Assembly: GCA_038202665.1 (NCBI GenBank)
Contig: JBBRES010000045.1
Coordinates: forward strand, 1-15,044
DNA length: 15,044 nt
From: Kapaibacterium sp038202665
Lineage (GTDB): Bacteria; Bacteroidota; Ignavibacteria; Kapaibacteriales; Kapaibacteriaceae
Direction of reading: 5' to 3'
The notes under the pieces were generated by a model. It made no database searches. It was not told the origin of the DNA and saw nothing but the letters and a program-made list of their open reading frames with translations. Shown here piece after piece: positions 13,616-15,044 of the stretch; positions within the stretch are counted from its first letter, which is position 1; every line of letters starts with the position of its first letter. Both the position numbers and the translations under genes were made by a program.

Positions 13616-13743
13616 CTGTCACACTTCACTTCTCACTTGTCACTTCTCACTTGACTTCTCACTTGTCACTTCTCACTTCTCACTTGACTTCTCACTTCTC
13701 ACTTGACTTCTCACTTCTCACTTCTCACTTCTCACTTTCTCAG
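13616..13743 (-). repeat. Heptamer tandem array, second copy (inverted orientation)
   Basis: Read on the minus strand the units are GTGAGAA and GTGACAA with three GTCAA 5-bp units (plus-strand 13651-13655, 13684-13688 and 13703-13707). GTGAAGT and GTGACAG units stand next to the hairpin. On the plus strand these appear as TTCTCAC, TTGTCAC and TTGAC. Compared with the first locus there are no GTGACGA units and more uninterrupted GTGAGAA runs. The outermost degenerate unit CTGAGAA (13737-13743) contains the stop codon of the TetR gene. Confidence 0.95.
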
Positions 13744-14396
13744 AATCCTTTACGCAGCTTCGAAGCCAGCCGCTCTTCCAACACCGATCTGCCCATGGGC
13801 GTAAGCAGACCTATTCCGATGACGCTTTGACGGAACGTGTATGCCTTTCCTAACGGAAAGCTCTGACCCCCAAGCACCCACGCTAAGAAGATGCCGTCGC
13901 TCATGCCGCTTTCCAAAAGCGCGAATGCCTCTGCGTCTATCGCACTGAACCAGCCGGCGTCTACGAGCTGTTGCGTGAGTCCCTTGCCAAGCTCATTCAA
14001 AAACGTACGCGTGGATTGTATGCGCTCTAAAAACTTGGGGTTGTCTGCACGCAAGGCGTGCGCCCAGAACTCGAGCAAGAGAGGTGCTTGCTGTGCACGC
14101 GACGAGTAAAATTCGACCGCAGAATCGCGAATCGCATCAACCTTACTCATGGCATCGCCAGCCGCATCTACGCTCATCTTCACAAGGTCTTCAAACGATG
14201 TCATCCACGAATCGTACACGGCCAAGAAGAGCTCTTCTTTTGTGCGGAAGTATTCGTAGATCGTGCCCTTGCCGATCTCTGCATGCGTGGCAATGTCTTG
14301 CATCTTCGACTCGTGATAGCCGGTACGCGAGAACACTTCTGCGGCATGTTGAATGATGTCTGCCCGCTTTGCGGCACGATCGACAAGAAGGGGCAT
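13740..14396 (-). CDS. TetR-family transcriptional regulator
   Basis: This 218-residue regulator has the TetR N-terminal DNA-binding domain at residues ~12-58: IIQHAAEVFSRTGYHESKMQDIATHAEIGKGTIYEYFRTKEELF. It includes the AxxxF...G start, the helix-turn-helix and the GTIYEYF recognition helix. The C-terminal ligand-binding and dimer domain is helical and not recognisable to subfamily. Such proteins repress promoters until they bind a ligand. The gene is last in the operon after the thioredoxin-fold gene, 5 nt apart, and the nearest plausible targets are its own operon or the efflux genes in the region, which is speculation. Its stop codon lies within the first unit of the heptamer array, so the last residues (KGF) may have been set by arrival of the repeat. 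Confidence 0.93.
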   Translation of the reverse strand: MPLLVDRAAKRADIIQHAAEVFSRTGYHESKMQDIATHAEIGKGTIYEYFRTKEELFLAVYDSWMTSFEDLVKMSVDAAGDAMSKVDAIRDSAVEFYSSRAQQAPLLLEFWAHALRADNPKFLERIQSTRTFLNELGKGLTQQLVDAGWFSAIDAEAFALLESGMSDGIFLAWVLGGQSFPLGKAYTFRQSVIGIGLLTPMGRSVLEERLASKLRKGF

Positions 14397-14401
14397 AGTG
14401 G

Positions 14402-14920
14402 TTACCGGGCGAGTAAGCGATCGATGACATTCGTGAGTTGCTGCACGTGCTCTGCTTTCCCGGTGCCCCAGGTGTGCAGTCGTACCGTCTCTGTTTCGTC
14501 GATGTAGATCACATTCGGCAAGCCGTCTTGCACGTGATAGTACTCAAACACATCGCCATCCCAATCCATGAGAATGCTGTTTGAAAACGCTTCACGAAAA
14601 CGTTCCTTGATGTAGCTCTTGATGAATCCCGGTGCAAGCGATACATCTGCAAACGCTACAAACTGAACTTTGTCTTTGTAGCGCGACGTGAGTTGGTCTG
14701 TCCAATTCTTCGTGTACTCACTGCCCGTTCGGTCCGCAAGGATCAACACCGTGGGCTTCCCCTTCCAGTGCTGATCCCACGTCCACGATTTCCCGAATTG
14801 ATCCTCGAGCACGAACGACATCGCCTTCTTGCCAATGGCTTTTGCATCGGGCGCATGCGCAGACGTCGTGCTCACAAAGAGCACTAACGTTGCGACGAGG
14901 ATGAACGACCACTTACGCAA
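14402..14920 (-). CDS. Secreted thioredoxin-fold protein without cysteines
   Basis: With the TTG start at 14920 this is a 172-residue protein with signal peptide MRKWSFILVATLVLFVSTTSAHA, so it is probably periplasmic. The frame is open back to 14980, but that would overlap the transaldolase gene by 68 nt and bury the signal. The mature part follows the thioredoxin/AhpC-TSA layout: FVLEDQFGKSW, then GKPTVLILADRTGSEYTKNW where WCxxC normally stands, then VQFVAFADVS and the cis-proline region GLPNVIYIDETE. There is no cysteine anywhere in the protein, so it cannot do disulfide or peroxide chemistry. A binding, chaperone or structural role is likely. It begins 8 nt inside the transaldolase gene end and is followed by the TetR gene. 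Confidence 0.7.
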   Translation of the reverse strand: MRKWSFILVATLVLFVSTTSAHAPDAKAIGKKAMSFVLEDQFGKSWTWDQHWKGKPTVLILADRTGSEYTKNWTDQLTSRYKDKVQFVAFADVSLAPGFIKSYIKERFREAFSNSILMDWDGDVFEYYHVQDGLPNVIYIDETETVRLHTWGTGKAEHVQQLTNVIDRLLAR

Positions 14921-15044
14921 GCTTGGCCTTTGCCGATTGCATCTTCTCGTTGTCCGCAAGGAATGTTGCCAACCCTGCATCCGTGAGTGGATGCTTCATG
15001 CTTTGCATCAGCACCTTGTACGGAACCGTTGCAATGTGTGCACC
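14913..15044 (-). CDS. tal: Transaldolase / fructose-6-phosphate aldolase family, C-terminal end (partial)
   Basis: The last 43 codons and a TAA stop are present, with the rest beyond the right edge. The segment GAHIATVPYKVLMQSMKHP followed by LTDAGLATFLAD is the characteristic C-terminal signature of the small TalC/FSA-type transaldolases. These enzymes form a Schiff base and move a dihydroxyacetone unit between sugar phosphates in the pentose phosphate pathway. Whether this one is a true transaldolase or the fructose-6-phosphate aldolase variant cannot be told from the C-terminus. It is the first gene seen of the three-gene minus-strand operon. Confidence 0.88.
   Translation of the reverse strand, partial: GAHIATVPYKVLMQSMKHPLTDAGLATFLADNEKMQSAKAKLA

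Noticed and set aside
8633..13743. Composite transposon bounded by inverted repeats
   Set aside because: No transposase or target-site duplication was seen, and the enclosed genes look like ordinary chromosomal genes.
14058..14507. 149-codon plus-strand frame opposite the TetR and thioredoxin-fold genes
   Set aside because: It crosses the boundary of two well-supported minus-strand genes and has no family resemblance.

Overview
This 15 kb window looks like the chromosome of a Gram-negative bacterium of roughly balanced base composition. The best guess is the Bacteroidota/Chlorobi (FCB) side, possibly an Ignavibacteria- or Kapabacteria-like lineage. The guess rests on gene style: a PepSY-like periplasmic protein beside a sensor kinase, an Omp85-type barrel without POTRA domains, several lipoproteins, few clear Shine-Dalgarno sites and frequent TTG/GTG starts. 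There is no rRNA or marker gene here to prove the lineage.

Positions 1-6008 (+ strand) are a tightly packed export operon. It holds the 3' end of a sensor histidine kinase, a PepSY-like secreted protein, a TolC-type outer-membrane channel, a short lipoprotein periplasmic adaptor and an RND inner-membrane pump. Gaps are 39, 4 and 3 nt, followed by a 4-nt overlap. A complete tripartite efflux pump therefore sits with its probable envelope-sensing regulator. Next (6130-6698) is a compact VapBC toxin-antitoxin pair. Converging on it from the - strand is a 571-residue TPR protein (6890-8605) whose C-terminal half resembles the ST7-like TPR family.

Positions 8606-9010 are almost all repeat DNA: a 7-bp tandem array, a 19-bp-stem hairpin and a second GC-rich palindrome cluster. 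Then come three + strand genes: an Omp85-like barrel (9011-10453), a flavin reductase-like protein (10485-11093) and a short-chain dehydrogenase that lacks the catalytic tyrosine (11080-11799). The interval 11800-12081 is noncoding and holds seven tandem 11-bp GC-rich units. Two overlapping - strand genes (12082-13555) encode a lipoprotein and a lipobox-bearing barrel-like protein. A second GC-rich hairpin plus heptamer array lies at 13571-13743, inverted relative to the first. The right edge is a - strand operon: transaldolase (3' end only), a cysteine-free thioredoxin-fold protein and a TetR regulator.

The most unusual content is the repeat architecture. Two unrelated repeat families, a 7-bp GTGASRA array and 11-bp CYTCCCGGCAG units ending in an inverted unit, are joined through the same junction in the same polarity at two loci 5 kb apart. 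This suggests one composite element present in several copies. No known defence system, CRISPR array, tRNA, rRNA or insertion sequence was recognised.
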